The notes beneath the pieces are model-generated. The model saw nothing but the letters and a program-made list of their open reading frames with translations, was not told the origin of the DNA and searched no databases. 64,000 nt of DNA from Buddleja alternifolia (lineage: Eukaryota > Streptophyta > Magnoliopsida > Lamiales > Scrophulariaceae), in assembly GCA_019426215.1 (NCBI GenBank), contig CM033399.1:20283022-20347021 (forward strand). The letters run 5' to 3'. The position numbers and the translations under genes were made by a program. Each line of letters starts with the position of its first letter. Position 1 is the first letter of the stretch. Shown here piece by piece: positions 24,483 through 34,971 of this stretch.

Positions 24483-26545
24483 TTCTTGTCAGGAAATCTG
24501 CAAGAACATTCTCATGAGATTTCACAATAATAATGTCAAAACAATAATATTGACATTCAGCTTGCCATCCAATAATACGTGCTTTTTCAATCTTTGATTC
24601 AAGTTTGTTCTTTAAAAAGGCTTTGACATTAGTATTATCAAATTTAAAGTAAATTCTTTGGCTAATAAAAATAAAGGTCATTTCTTAATGCCTTCCAAAC
24701 GGTACAGAATTCTTTTTCATTTATATGCTAGAATTTGGCTTGTTGTTCAGTGAACAACCCTCTTGTATATCTATAAGGTTCTTCCCCTGTAGTTCTTCGT
24801 TTCATGAGCACTGTTGTCCATCTATAATCATTGGCATCTGTATAAACTGCCAAATAATCACTATCTTGTGGTATTGCGAGTTTAAGCGAGTTATTACAAA
24901 TTTGTTTCAACTCACGAATTCTTTGAGTGCGAATTTCTTCCCACTTACATTTTGAACTTTCGGTTTCTTTTAAAAGTGGCGAAAATCTTTCCTGCATTTT
25001 GCAAGGTCTTTGATGAAAATTCCTGCAAAGTTAACAACTCCTAAAAAACTTTGTAGTTGTTTTTTTATCTTTTAGAATATCAGGAAAATTGCGGATTTTT
25101 TCCACAATATGTTCTTGAAGTTCTATACCTATTTCGTTAATAAGAATACCAAGAAATTCTATCTTATTAACTTCAATTATTGCTTTCTTTTCAGATAACA
25201 CTAATCCTTCTTTAAAACATACATCAGAAAATATTTCAAGATGTTTAATATGCTCATTCATATTTTTTGATGCAATCAAGATATCGTCTATGTAAACAAA
25301 CATAAACTCAAAATAATCTTTAAATAGATTATTCATTTTTTGTTGGTATATCTGGGGTGCATTTGCAAGACCCATTGGAAGTACATTCCAGATATACTGT
25401 CCTTGTGGAGTAGAGAATGCAGTATATTTTCTAGACTCCTTTTCCATTTTAATCTGATAAAACCCAGATTTACAATCAAATTTAGAAAACATTTTAGCAT
25501 TTTTAACACAATCAATTAAGTGTTCTCTACTAGGAATATAGTAACCATAAAATTCGAGTATCTTATTAATACCTTGATAATTGATTACTAATCGAACTTT
25601 TCCTCTTTTTACTTCACCATGGTGTCTTACCAAAAACCCAGAGCTACTGTAAGTCGAGATTCCAAGTTCAATGAGTTTAAGATTGATATGCTCTTTAATT
25701 ATTTCCTGCATATCTTTTTATCAACCATATTCATCTGGATTGGCTTGTATCGAACATACTCATACTTACATTGTTCTTTTACCTTTAGAGTAGCTTCGAT
25801 CTTTTTTCTGTCCCACCATGCCAAGGGATTTTCATTGAAATTCCTTTGGATGAGTCTTTTGATATGTTCGAGAGAAAGTTTACTTTCTTCGTCTATATTA
25901 AAGAAGGACTTCTTTTCTTGTAAAGTATTCTTAAGAAGGTAAATTCCTTCTTCATCAGTTCTTTATTACCTTTAGAATATTCTTTACAAAAATCCTCATG
26001 TTGTCTGAATGACAACAGAGCCTTACAAAATTTCCTTTTATCCTGCATTTTAGGATGAGTTAATTTGGCATCATCATAAAAATCACCACGTTTGCTGGGA
26101 AAAGTAATAGGCATAAGCCTATTAAAAGTCTTTTCCCACCGCAAAACTTGTATCTCATTACCACAATTAGTAGTAAAAGTGAGCAAGTTTTTGTGGTTAT
26201 CTTGCACATATTTTGCAAACGTTTGGATAAAATTATTACCCAACAAAATATCTGCGCCTGTATCATGAAAGTAAATAGGTGGCATTTTTACCTTGAACCA
26301 AGATGTACCAAATGCTCCTCCAATCATGATTTGGGCTTCTCGTATACCTTGATTGAGTATTAGGATTTTCTGAGAAAAATCCCTTCCTGCAATAATAGGT
26401 AAAGATTCCATAGCATTGCTAGAAAAACACCGGGTTTTGCTGTACAAATCTCTGATTCAGAATCAATATAAGCTGCAAAGTATTTTGAATTATATTGTTC
26501 ATATAACATACCAATGGATATGTATATTGAAAATGAGTTAGTCAT
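24412..26545 (-). pseudogene. Viral polymerase: aspartic protease, reverse transcriptase, RNase H
   Basis: The protease begins near 26545 with YIDSESEIC, where the catalytic D-T/S-G has become D-S-E, and goes on to ADILLGNNFI. The frame shifts near 26430. Reverse transcriptase fills 25711-25031, with GKVRLVINYQGIN, FSKFDCKSGFYQIKM, GLANAPQIYQQ and the catalytic FVYIDDILIAS all visible; D residues of YIDD are intact. RNase H is in 24997-24412, with YLAVYTDAND and, after several stops, the C-terminal VLADFLTRNG. There are frameshifts or stops near 26430, 25890-25720, 25031 and 24728-24681. The protein would process the viral polyprotein and copy pregenomic RNA to DNA in the cytoplasm. The loss of the protease glycine alone should inactivate it. 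Confidence 0.88.
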
Positions 26546-26554
26546 TTAAGCTGC

Positions 26555-28110
26555 TTATTTGGAGCCTGCTTTTTTCAATATTTCTAGCTCACTTTTTAAA
26601 CAACAGTTTAAATGTATGCCTACCCACATTTGATATTCAACTAATCTAGTTCTGAACTCAGGTGAGGACTTCTCCTATTTCCAAAACTAGATACTTTTTA
26701 AAACATAATATTGTTTGATTTTAATTCTCTTCAAACAATTTACTTGGTGGAAACCCTTACCAAAATAAGGGTCCATTTCGTGATATAAAGGAAGATGGTA
26801 GTAAAATACTTGGCATCCCCAATTATGGTGCAAAATCCTATGATTATAATCAGCCATAATCTATATCACAAGACAACGCTTATAGAAAATTTTAGTCATT
26901 CAACTTTAATGAGATGACCATTTAAACAAAATTCCATACCTGCTTCTTTTCTTCCCCAAGGTTTATGATCCTCAAGGAAACTTAATCCCAAGGTTACTGC
27001 TCCTTGGTCTCATCCTGCAATTCCTAAAACAAATACTTCATGGCCCGCCATTTCTAACATGTCTTCATATTTGTTAACAACAAGTTGTTGAAAGTAATAT
27101 AAGTCTTCACAAGGAAAGTAATTATCTTTCTTTATAATATCAAATATTACTTGCACTTCTTTCCATCCTTCAGGGCATCTAATTTTTACATGAGTTAAAT
27201 CTTTAATTAATTCTTTTCCTTTTAAACTCCTGATCCTTTCTTCCGAAAAGGATATTCTGCTATTAAAATCTGTTCTAGAGCTCATTGATCTATCTAGAAC
27301 TGGATGGTCTCTGATTAAAATATCAACAACTCCAATTCTAGGTATTTGAATTGATCCAGGTGCCATTACTTTAGCAAATTCCTTGAAAACTCTTGGAATT
27401 TCAATTTACTCTTTCCTTATAAACAAATCAGAATGATGTGTATTGAAAAGTGCATATGCAATTCTATATGTTATAGAATATGGTCTATTACCTTCTTTCA
27501 TAAGATCATTTCTTTTGAAATCTTGATGAAGGGTTAAGACTCGACTGAAATCTTGGTCAGCTAGGTTATATGCAATTCTGGGATGAATATCAAACATCAA
27601 TTTTCCTGCATATAAATTTCCTACCATTGTACCAAGACAACCATCTCTTAAGTTAGTGATTCTTTTATCCATTATAGATAAATGTAAGGGAGAATCAACT
27701 CCTTCTTTGAAAGTGGCTTTGATTACTACTTCAATAGTTCCGATGCGGATCCATTTCATGGTAACCGCAACTTCTTCTTGAAGCCTACTTAATTCCTCTA
27801 GAATTTCTTCTTTTGGAATAAGTTGCATATCCATCACATTACTAGTAAGTTCCATCGGAATTGCAAATTCTCCAAAGCTTACTTTGTATAGGATGCTACA
27901 CTGTCTCTGATTTAATCCTATTTGGTTTAGGATTCGGCTAATTCCGCTAACTCTGAAACCATCATATGGTCCAAGGTTAGAGTTTTGCCTCATTATTCTT
28001 TCCATAGTTTTATCTGTTATGGATGTTCGTGAAAAGAATCCAGATAGGCTATCCAATGTTTGGAGCCTATCACCTTCGTTGAAGTTATTCAGATTCGGTT
28101 GAAGATCCAT
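26555..28110 (-). pseudogene. Viral movement protein (30K superfamily)
   Basis: The frame opens at the ATG at 28110 (MDLQPN), overlapping the coat protein end by 26 bases, and runs to a stop at 27406. It continues in the same frame to 27010, then in another frame to a stop at 26555 (text SPEFRTRLVEYQ). The central part, IGTIEVVIKATFKEGVDSPL followed by GNLYAGKLMFDIHPR and LADQDFSRVLTL, matches caulimovirid 30K movement proteins, which gate plasmodesmata for cell-to-cell transport. Breaks at 27406 and around 27010 inactivate it. The exact 3' limit is uncertain. Confidence 0.75.
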
Positions 28111-29447
28111 CAGAATCACTTTCTGTTTCTTCCTCATAGACACTTTCATCTGAGGGAATATTCTCAAATTGATAATCTGGTACTAATTTTCCGTAGGAAA
28201 CTGCATCTAGAATGTCAGCTGTGACTTCAAATTGTTTTAATTCACCACTTTTTTGCGGACAATCTAGTGAAATGTGGCATCGAGCTCCACATGTCCAACA
28301 GTCACAATCTTTGAAACTTTCATTTGTCCGGATGTGTGCCCTTCTGAAAGTTCGTCTTGTGGGAGTTTTTCCATCGAATTTTCGAGATCCTTGGGAAGAC
28401 AACCTTGTCGGTCCGGATCTCTAGCCAGATTTGTAAGATCGGACTTTTGATTTAGACCACCAAGACTTTCGTCTGAAAGAAGATCCCTTTTTGTAACCCC
28501 TGTTATCTGAGTTACTATATTGCTTTCTCTTCTTTCTGTGTTCAATTGATTCTCCAATTATTGTTGGAAAATCATTGTTGTCACAGCATAGAGGGGATTT
28601 CTTTATTTTTCCTCTAAGCTTTTTCATGTTCTTTTGAAAGGAAGCTTGATAACACCAGTCCTTCAGTTTGTCTTTTAAGAAAGACATACGTCTGGCTACT
28701 GAATCAACTTGTCCTTCTAGTACCTTGTAGGATTGGGTTAACATTTCCCTCTAAGGACTACAATTTTTTTGCAAAGAACATTGGTGCCGCAATTTGTGAT
28801 GTTACGTCACTCTGAAAGAAGTATTTGCGGAACCAATAGATGTATTCATCTACTGCACAAATATTTCTTAATTCAATACCATAAAGAGCTTGTGTGTACT
28901 CTCTGGATTTCTCAATATTACTTTGATTGAAGTATCCATCTCCGATGAAATGCAATTTAACTAGTCTTCCAAATCTTTCTGCAATAGTGCTTTTCGATTC
29001 TCTGGCTAAAACTTCTTGCTTGGTTGTTTTAAGGGTAAGAGCCCATCCGATTTTTACAGATCCTTCCAAGTTTAACTCCATTAATCTAATGAAGTTTTCT
29101 TTATCGAATTTCAGTGTGGTCGCTGCTATTTTTATAGCCGTTACCCATTCATAGATTAATTTCTCGATGTTTTTGAAATCGATAACATCCAAATTAAGGA
29201 TAGTACCATATGGATGAAAGGGTTGCAACATAGTCCTTGCCCAAGGTGTATTTTCTGGTAACCTATTTGGATTTCTTATTGGATTTGCTCTAAACGTTGT
29301 GCCCCCGAGAGATGTGCCAGCGTTAGTATGCAAATCTCCACTTTCACGCAATGTTTCATCCTGTGGAGGATTATGTGATGCGGAACTTCCTTCTGGCAGT
29401 GGTAATACCAGAGTTGATTCATTAGTTTTGACATTAATCAAATCCAC
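28085..29447 (-). pseudogene. Viral coat protein with CCHC zinc knuckle
   Basis: Starts at 29447 and reads to 28758. After one frameshift it goes on from 28744 with an in-frame stop at 28421, to an end at 28085. The central part (TPWARTMLQPFHPYG, YEWVTAIKIAATTL) is coat-like. A Lys/Arg-rich stretch (about 28600-28430) precedes the zinc knuckle CWTCGARCHISLDC, near 28300, and an acidic Ser-rich tail ends the protein. Basic stretch plus zinc knuckle is the usual RNA-binding C-terminus of caulimovirid coat proteins. It would assemble the capsid and select pregenomic RNA. Confidence 0.72.
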
Positions 29448-29595
29448 AACTGCTAGATGAGAAAAAGACTCAGCTAGTTCCTGAAGATCAGATAGATCTA
29501 CTCTTGATATATCTATATTAATTTATATTTTTAAGGATATCATTAATTAGATCTTCCTAAGTTTTAGGTTTCGGAATTTCCGTAACCTTACCTTT

Positions 29596-29934
29596 CTAGT
29601 GTAGAAGAGGTACCTTTCCAAGGGCGTCGTTTATCCTTTCTTTTTTGGATTTGGCTGTCCCTGCGTGTTTTCCTTTTAGATATGCAAGGTCAGCCTTCAG
29701 ATCTATCATAGTTTTACCCAGATCTGGCAAGATCTGTAGTATTTCATCAATCTTTTGGTTCAAACTTTCTATTTTCACAGGTATATGGATTAACCTGTGC
29801 CCATAATCTTGAATTGTCTTTTGGATTTCTATAAGGTCCTGAGAGAGCTTAGAATTATCTGCCTCAATTTCCTTCCATGTGGTGAAGGATACTTATTTTT
29901 CATAACTACTCGAACAATCGTTCGATTGTCCCAT
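29596..29934 (-). pseudogene. Small coiled-coil viral ORF (virion-associated type?)
   Basis: ATG at 29934-29932, early in-frame TAA after 13 codons, then open to 29596. The text is heptad-like (SLNQKIDEILQILPDLGKTM, DLKADLAYLKG) with a basic tail (KSKKERIND). Small coiled-coil proteins upstream of the coat gene occur in several caulimovirid genera, for example virion-associated proteins that bridge capsid and movement functions. The role is inferred from shape and position only. Confidence 0.45.
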
Positions 29935-30021
29935 ACTTGTTTAAATCTCCTCCGTTAGGAAATAGAATAACATATGTAATAATAATTAAACATAATTAAA
30001 TATTTCATCAATAAAACCTAA

Positions 30022-30034
30022 GGCTCTGATACCA
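30022..30034 (-). promoter_or_regulatory. Viral primer-binding site (tRNA-iMet)
   Basis: On the minus strand TGGTATCAGAGCC, the complement of the 3' end of initiator tRNA-Met that primes caulimovirid reverse transcription. It lies about 88 bases upstream of the first ORF and marks the 5' limit of recognisable virus sequence. Confidence 0.85.
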
Positions 30035-30044
30035 TTTTTCAGAA

Positions 30045-30281
30045 AGGATCCTCCTTTTGCTTTAATTAGTGTATATAAGGATTGTTTTACCTTTTTAAGA
30101 CTATTATTGAGAGTAATTAAAACTTAAGGACTTATTTGAATTAACATTTTTCAATAAAACTATGGAAAGACTTAAGTGACATGAAAATAATGACACAAGG
30201 AACTTAAGTGATAAAATTATTACTTAAGGGACCAAAGTGATACTAACCTTAGAGATGGGAGTCTATAGAGGTTATTATCCC
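30045..30281 (-). repeat. Right TIR of the virus-bearing unit
   Basis: Inverted partner of 22094-22330. Its inner edge reaches to within about 10-20 bases of the viral primer-binding site, so virus and TIR abut. Confidence 0.55.
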
Positions 30282-30291
30282 AAAAGGGAAA

Positions 30292-31507
30292 TTTATACAA
30301 GCATCATAGAATTTACCCAATTTGTTTAGTTCCTCCCGCCTACCCCTTTTTCGGTTAGTTTTACCCTTTGGACACTCTAAGCCTAGGCTATTTAGTTACT
30401 GAGGCAAGTGGGATAATATCCAAAGCTAAGGCTCTGGACACCCTAGGGTTGAGGCTTAGTTAGGCCCAAATTTTGAATAATTAATTATGATAATTTATTC
30501 TTGTAGAATTAATTATAGTAAAATTAGGATTACTAGTTATGCCAAAATGTAATTTTGTAACACCAAAATATCCAAATGAAATTATAGGAAGGGGGGCAGG
30601 GGGGTTTAACAATTATTAAAGTAGCGTTTGGACTCCAAATGCAGATTTTAATTTTTCAATTGCTGGGCCAAACACGCACATGAATAACATTTTTTTAAAA
30701 ATATAATGTCGATTTGAATTATATATGTATAGTGATGATATGAAATACAAGATAAAATGCAATTTTGAAGTAGAAAATATCAAATGAGATGTCCGAGTGG
30801 GTTTAATTAGCACAAAATAGATGAATAATTGTGAGTATTTTTCTGATTCATGTTCTTTGGCTCATTATATGTTACTAGATATTTATTTAGGTGTGTTTCT
30901 GAACCGTTACATTATATATGACAATATTGAATTTTTATTTTACGACATTGTCATATTCTAATTCAACATAAGCCTACTTACTTATTATCTTAAATGGGCA
31001 AAATGAAATTTTCCTGTCCAGTGACTCAACTGTTCTGTCGTTAAAAATAATCCGAATTGCATTTTTGTTTAAAAATAGAAATGATCATATGACGTATTGG
31101 ATACCTTAAAACGTGGGGTGCAAATTAACGAACTTAATAGATCTATCATCCGTTGCCATGTAAAGGAATTATTCTCAAAGTGAACTCATAATCAAACTTT
31201 TGATTAAATTATACAAGTATCTTATTGAAACTCGAATGCAAGATCCCTTAATTATATAGTTTGGTTTTAGCTTTACCGTTTGAGCCGAATGACACGAATG
31301 TCGAATTGACGTTTGCTGTGTAAAAACGATCAAAGAGATTTGAATGTTGTCCTTAGTTTTGTATCTATGCTTTATTCATTTAAATTCGTAGTAAGAACAA
31401 TTTATAATTGAAATAATATATATAGTTAATTGATGTAATTGACCGTTGGTGTCTTTTCAAGTCCGGCCATCCTTCCTTTGTCTTAAATTTAGTGAACAAG
31501 AATTATA
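30292..31507. other. Intergenic, no gene seen
   Basis: Between the virus unit and the next TIR element. There is a short duplicated phrase about CTAAGCC and CACCCTAGGG near 30375-30460 and a G-run at 30591-30604. No open frame of interest. Confidence 0.45.
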
Positions 31508-31517
31508 AGTAGCAATC

Positions 31518-32272
31518 GGGGTCTTAAATTTCGCCCGAAATATTGAAATTTTGGTTTTGGGGTCCCGAAGCACTTCCGAAATTTCGACCGAAATTCGAAA
31601 TTTTTGTCGAAATTGAAATTTTTCCAAAATTTAAAATAATATCCGCTAAATATTCATCGAAATTTTGACCGAAACCCAAAATTTTCCGAAATTTAAAATA
31701 TTTTTTTTAAAAATATTTTATAGTTAAAAATTGGGTCAAATGATTATTAATATTAAAAGAAAAGATAATAAATGACCAATTATGTAAACCAATAAGCAAT
31801 AAATTTAAATACGAATCTGAAAGTGATATTAGGCAATAAGTTAATAAAAATTCGGGTTTGAACACAAAAATTATTAAAATAAGATTTTATAAAAATTCTC
31901 TTAGAAGCTTGATGATGTGGCTTTGAATAATGACTTTTACTAAATTGTGGTATATTTTATTTTAATGAAGTTCTTATGATATTTGGTTATTTTACTACCA
32001 TTATTTCATATTTTTTACAGCAGTTTTAGTCATTATATTCAATAAGATTCATTATGCATGTATTATACATGAAATATTATTAATGTAAAAAAATGCATAA
32101 TTATGATATTCAAAGTTATACAAAGTTTCATTGTAAATTTTCAAATATTTTTATAAATTTTCATGATTTCTTTGAAATCAAAATCGAAATTTTGAATATC
32201 CCCAAAATTTCTGTCAAAATTTTCGTAAATTTACTACCCAAAATCGACACCGATACTGAAATTTAATATCTT
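31518..32272. mobile_element. 755-bp CGAAATTT-rich TIR element, 10-bp duplication
   Basis: Flanked by an exact 10-bp repeat AGTAGCAATC at 31508-31517 and 32273-32282. The ends share TTAAATTTC and CGAAATTT words in inverted orientation. The left arm is dense in CGAAATTTCGACCGAAA-type text. Non-coding. The perfect long duplication supports a true insertion of a Mutator-like type. Confidence 0.72.
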
Positions 32273-32825
32273 AGTAGCAATCCATTGGAAATATCGAGCA
32301 TATTCGGTGTGTATATTTATGCAGTTCCATTGTGCCTTAATCTTGTCACGCATTTTCACGCATTGTTTACTCCTATCGCATAGTAGCTTGACCTTCTGCC
32401 CCACTCCACTAGAACTCATATGGCTCATTTTTATTTTTATTTTTTGTTTTGATTCATCCTAATTAAACCCATTAATAAATTGTCAGGTTCCTTGGAAACA
32501 AGTCAATCTGTTTATTAATAATGCATGATCAAGATAGTGCCAAAGTCAAAGTTGGGAATATCGAGAAAAGTGATGTCAAACGTTGGGATCGACCTGACTC
32601 TCGACAGACCTAAGTTTTTCTCTAAAAACAATAGTTAAGATTTTTGTCAAGTGATTAGACCCTCTATGATTAACACTAACCAATGAGTATTTTTCGTATT
32701 CATAATGGGTCAAGGACGCTAAACTTTTTGGCCTCACCAGCCAGTGAGTTAACATTAATAATCAACAACTTGCTTATATATTTTGGACCAAGGAAATGTG
32801 AGGCCCTTGGGATGTTGAGTGCTTA

Positions 32826-33560
32826 GGTATTAAATGTTGATTTTGTTGTAGATTTTTGGGGTATTAAATTTATAAAAATTTTGACGAAAATTTTGATGAT
32901 ATACATAATTTCAGTTTCGAATCATGAGAATTTATAGAAATAATTGAAAGTTTTAAATAATATTCTGGGTATCTTTAATTTACATTATTATGCATTTTTT
33001 AAATTAATAATATTGTGTATATAATGTATATATAGTGAGCTTTGTTAATTAGTATGAGTTAAATTTGTGACGAAAATTTGAAATAGTTAGGATTTGGAAG
33101 TAAAGTCATGAATAAATAGCTTTAAAAATTCACTAAAGCAAAAAACATACAATTTCCATAAAATATATTATTCGAAATCATATGGAATTTCTAGGATTAA
33201 AATTGTTACACTCCGTCTCAGATTAACTTTTTATACTCGATAATTATGGTCCCAAAGAAAGAAAAAGAATATTTGAAATTAATTTTTACATATTATAATT
33301 CAACATATATATTTAAAATATAAATAATTTATATTATCTTTAACTTTCGAAATTTTTTGGGTTTGGATCGAAATTTCAGTGGATATTTTGCAAATAATTT
33401 AATCTTATTTTTCAATTTTGGGTTTCGGGAAATTTTTGGGTTTTGGTCTAAATTTCGACGAATATTCTGCAAAACTGGGTCGAAAGTGAATTTTCGCTTC
33501 GAGACCCTAGGAAACCGAATTTTGATTGAGTTTTGGACATTTTGATCAAAATTTAAGACC
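32826..33560. repeat. Related CGAAATTT-rich copy, inverted, no clear duplication
   Basis: The reverse complement of 33350-33560 resembles the left arm of the element at 31518 (GGTCTTAAATTTTGAT..., CGAAATTTAGACCAAAACCC). A left end is suggested at 32826 (GGTATTAAATG), but the flanks share only a few bases. The open frames at 33329-33562 on both strands simply reflect this repetitive text. Confidence 0.5.
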
Positions 33561-33575
33561 ATGAGTAAAATAATT

Positions 33576-33954
33576 AGATAAATGCAAGAGACCTCCCTAT
33601 GTTATGAATTTTTTTGCTAAAAATCTCCTGTGATCACGAAATAGCCTAATCACTCCTTATATTCTTAAAAAAGTCTGCAAAAACCCACTTTTTGTTAAAA
33701 ATATAGAAAGAAATGTGTGTTTTTTTAGGGTGAAATAACACTATTTTACTTTTTATATTGTTTGGAGAGTGTATAAATAACAAATAAGCATGTCAGTAAA
33801 GGAGTATAACATAAATAATACGCTCGTTTTTTTACAAAAAGTGGCTTTTTGCAGACTATTTTAAGAACATAAGGGGTGATTAGGCTATTTCGTGACCCTA
33901 GGGGGCTTTTAGCAAACAAGTTATAACACATGGTTTTTTTTTTTGCATTTAGCC
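33576..33954. mobile_element. 379-bp TIR element
   Basis: Arms of about 120 bp in inverted orientation share ACGAAATAGCCTAATCAC, GTCTGCAAAAA and CCACTTTTTGT words and end in TAAATGCA. Flanks TAAAATAATT (33566-33575) and TAAGATAATA (33955-33964) agree at 8 of 10 positions. Non-coding, same architecture as the others. Confidence 0.65.
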
Positions 33955-33964
33955 CTAAGATAAT

Positions 33965-34962
33965 AGAAATGCCTTATATAAATCAATATGAAGTTTAATT
34001 ACAAGAAATATGTTGTAAACAATCTATCCTGTTGTGGCATCTGAGAGCATAAACACCAACAATATGTAGGGTAGAAAAACGAATTAAATTTGGATACTTT
34101 TTTTTTTAAAGATAAATCTGTCTTATATATCATTCAATCAAAAGTTTACAACTCCTGGAACAATACAATTCATATCGACTCAAACGAAGTAGTAAGAACA
34201 TTTGAAACATCAACTATCAAGTTTCTTGAATATAACAAATCATAAGAACTCACAAACGAACACAAAAAAACTCTTGTGTTCAATACCACACTCTTGTTCA
34301 AGAGAGAAAAACTCTCATTTGAGAGAGAAATCGAACTCTCATTCGAAAGAGAAAATAAAAACTAAACACAAATATAAAATACTATCTAAAATCTTGTTTA
34401 TTGTCCGTCTTCATCTCGTCAGATCCACCCCTGCCTCATTAGATCCATTCATATCTCGTCAGATTTGAAGTTGGATATATAATTTGAAGGAGGGTGCTCC
34501 AACCCAGCCCGCCGTTAATGGCATTGACAATAGTGGTGATGGAGATAATCACCTCACCAAACAATCATCGGCGGAGAAGAAGAGAAGAAAAGAATTTGGG
34601 TTTGAGAGATGAAGAAAAGAAGAGAGATTAAGTTTGGATACTCGACTCGGGATCGATTGCTAAAAGCTCTTTTGAGCTTAGTTCATTAACATATCAAACC
34701 AAATTTGAACAATTTTTTATATTCGATAAGGTTTGAAATTTGGCTTGAGACCAGCTCGATTAGGTGTTAAATATGAACAAAAAACTCCAGTTACTCGAGC
34801 TCAACTCGTGTTTGACTCAATTATAAATCAAACAAATCTCAAACACAACTTTTGAAGTTTGTTAATAATTCGAATAAGTTTGAACAACAACTTATTCGGC
34901 TCCACTCGACTCATTTACAACTCTAGTGATATGTTTATCTTGTAAGAAAAGTTGGTGATATA
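33965..34962. other. Intergenic with degraded GAGCTC/TCGACTCG-type repeat
   Basis: From about 34630 to 34925 the text is rich in CTCGACTC, GAGCTTAG and AACTCG words, similar in style to 1165-1660. A Lys/Ser-rich open frame at 34202-34468 has no recognisable domain and contains internal near-repeats (AGAGAGAAA...CTCTCATT). No gene is called. Confidence 0.4.
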
Positions 34963-34971
34963 TATTTTCTC

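Larger units (their letters stand above)
22331..30034 (-). mobile_element. Endogenous pararetrovirus (Caulimoviridae), near genome length, decayed
   Basis: Reading on the minus strand from 30034: a tRNA-Met primer-binding site, a coiled-coil ORF, coat protein with zinc knuckle, 30K-type movement protein, protease-RT-RNase H, a transactivator-like ORF, then a non-coding region with promoter-like motifs. No integrase is present, as expected for caulimovirids, whose integration is accidental. Coat protein and movement protein as separate ORFs upstream of pol, with a downstream transactivator-like ORF, recalls the order in Solendovirus and Cavemovirus; genus assignment is inference. The genome appears opened at the primer-binding site, where virion DNA of this family has a discontinuity. 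Multiple frameshifts and stops break the coat, movement, polymerase and transactivator frames, so it is a fossil. Confidence 0.85.
22094..30281. mobile_element. 8.2-kb TIR-bounded unit containing a pararetrovirus
   Basis: The left end from 22094 (GGGAAAATAACTTTTATA...) and the reverse complement of the right end at 30281 (GGGATAATAACCTCTATA...) align over about 220 bp. Shared words include TCACTTTGGT, TAATAA and CAATCCTTAT/TAATCCTTAT. The flanking 10 bp are AATAGGAAAA (22084-22093) and AAAAGGGAAA (30282-30291), 8 of 10 alike; an exact 10-bp alignment shifted by six bases on the left is also possible. The arms look like the other TIR elements of this window. Everything between them is decayed caulimovirid sequence on the minus strand. 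Whether the virus entered a small TIR element or was carried by it cannot be told from one copy. Confidence 0.55.
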
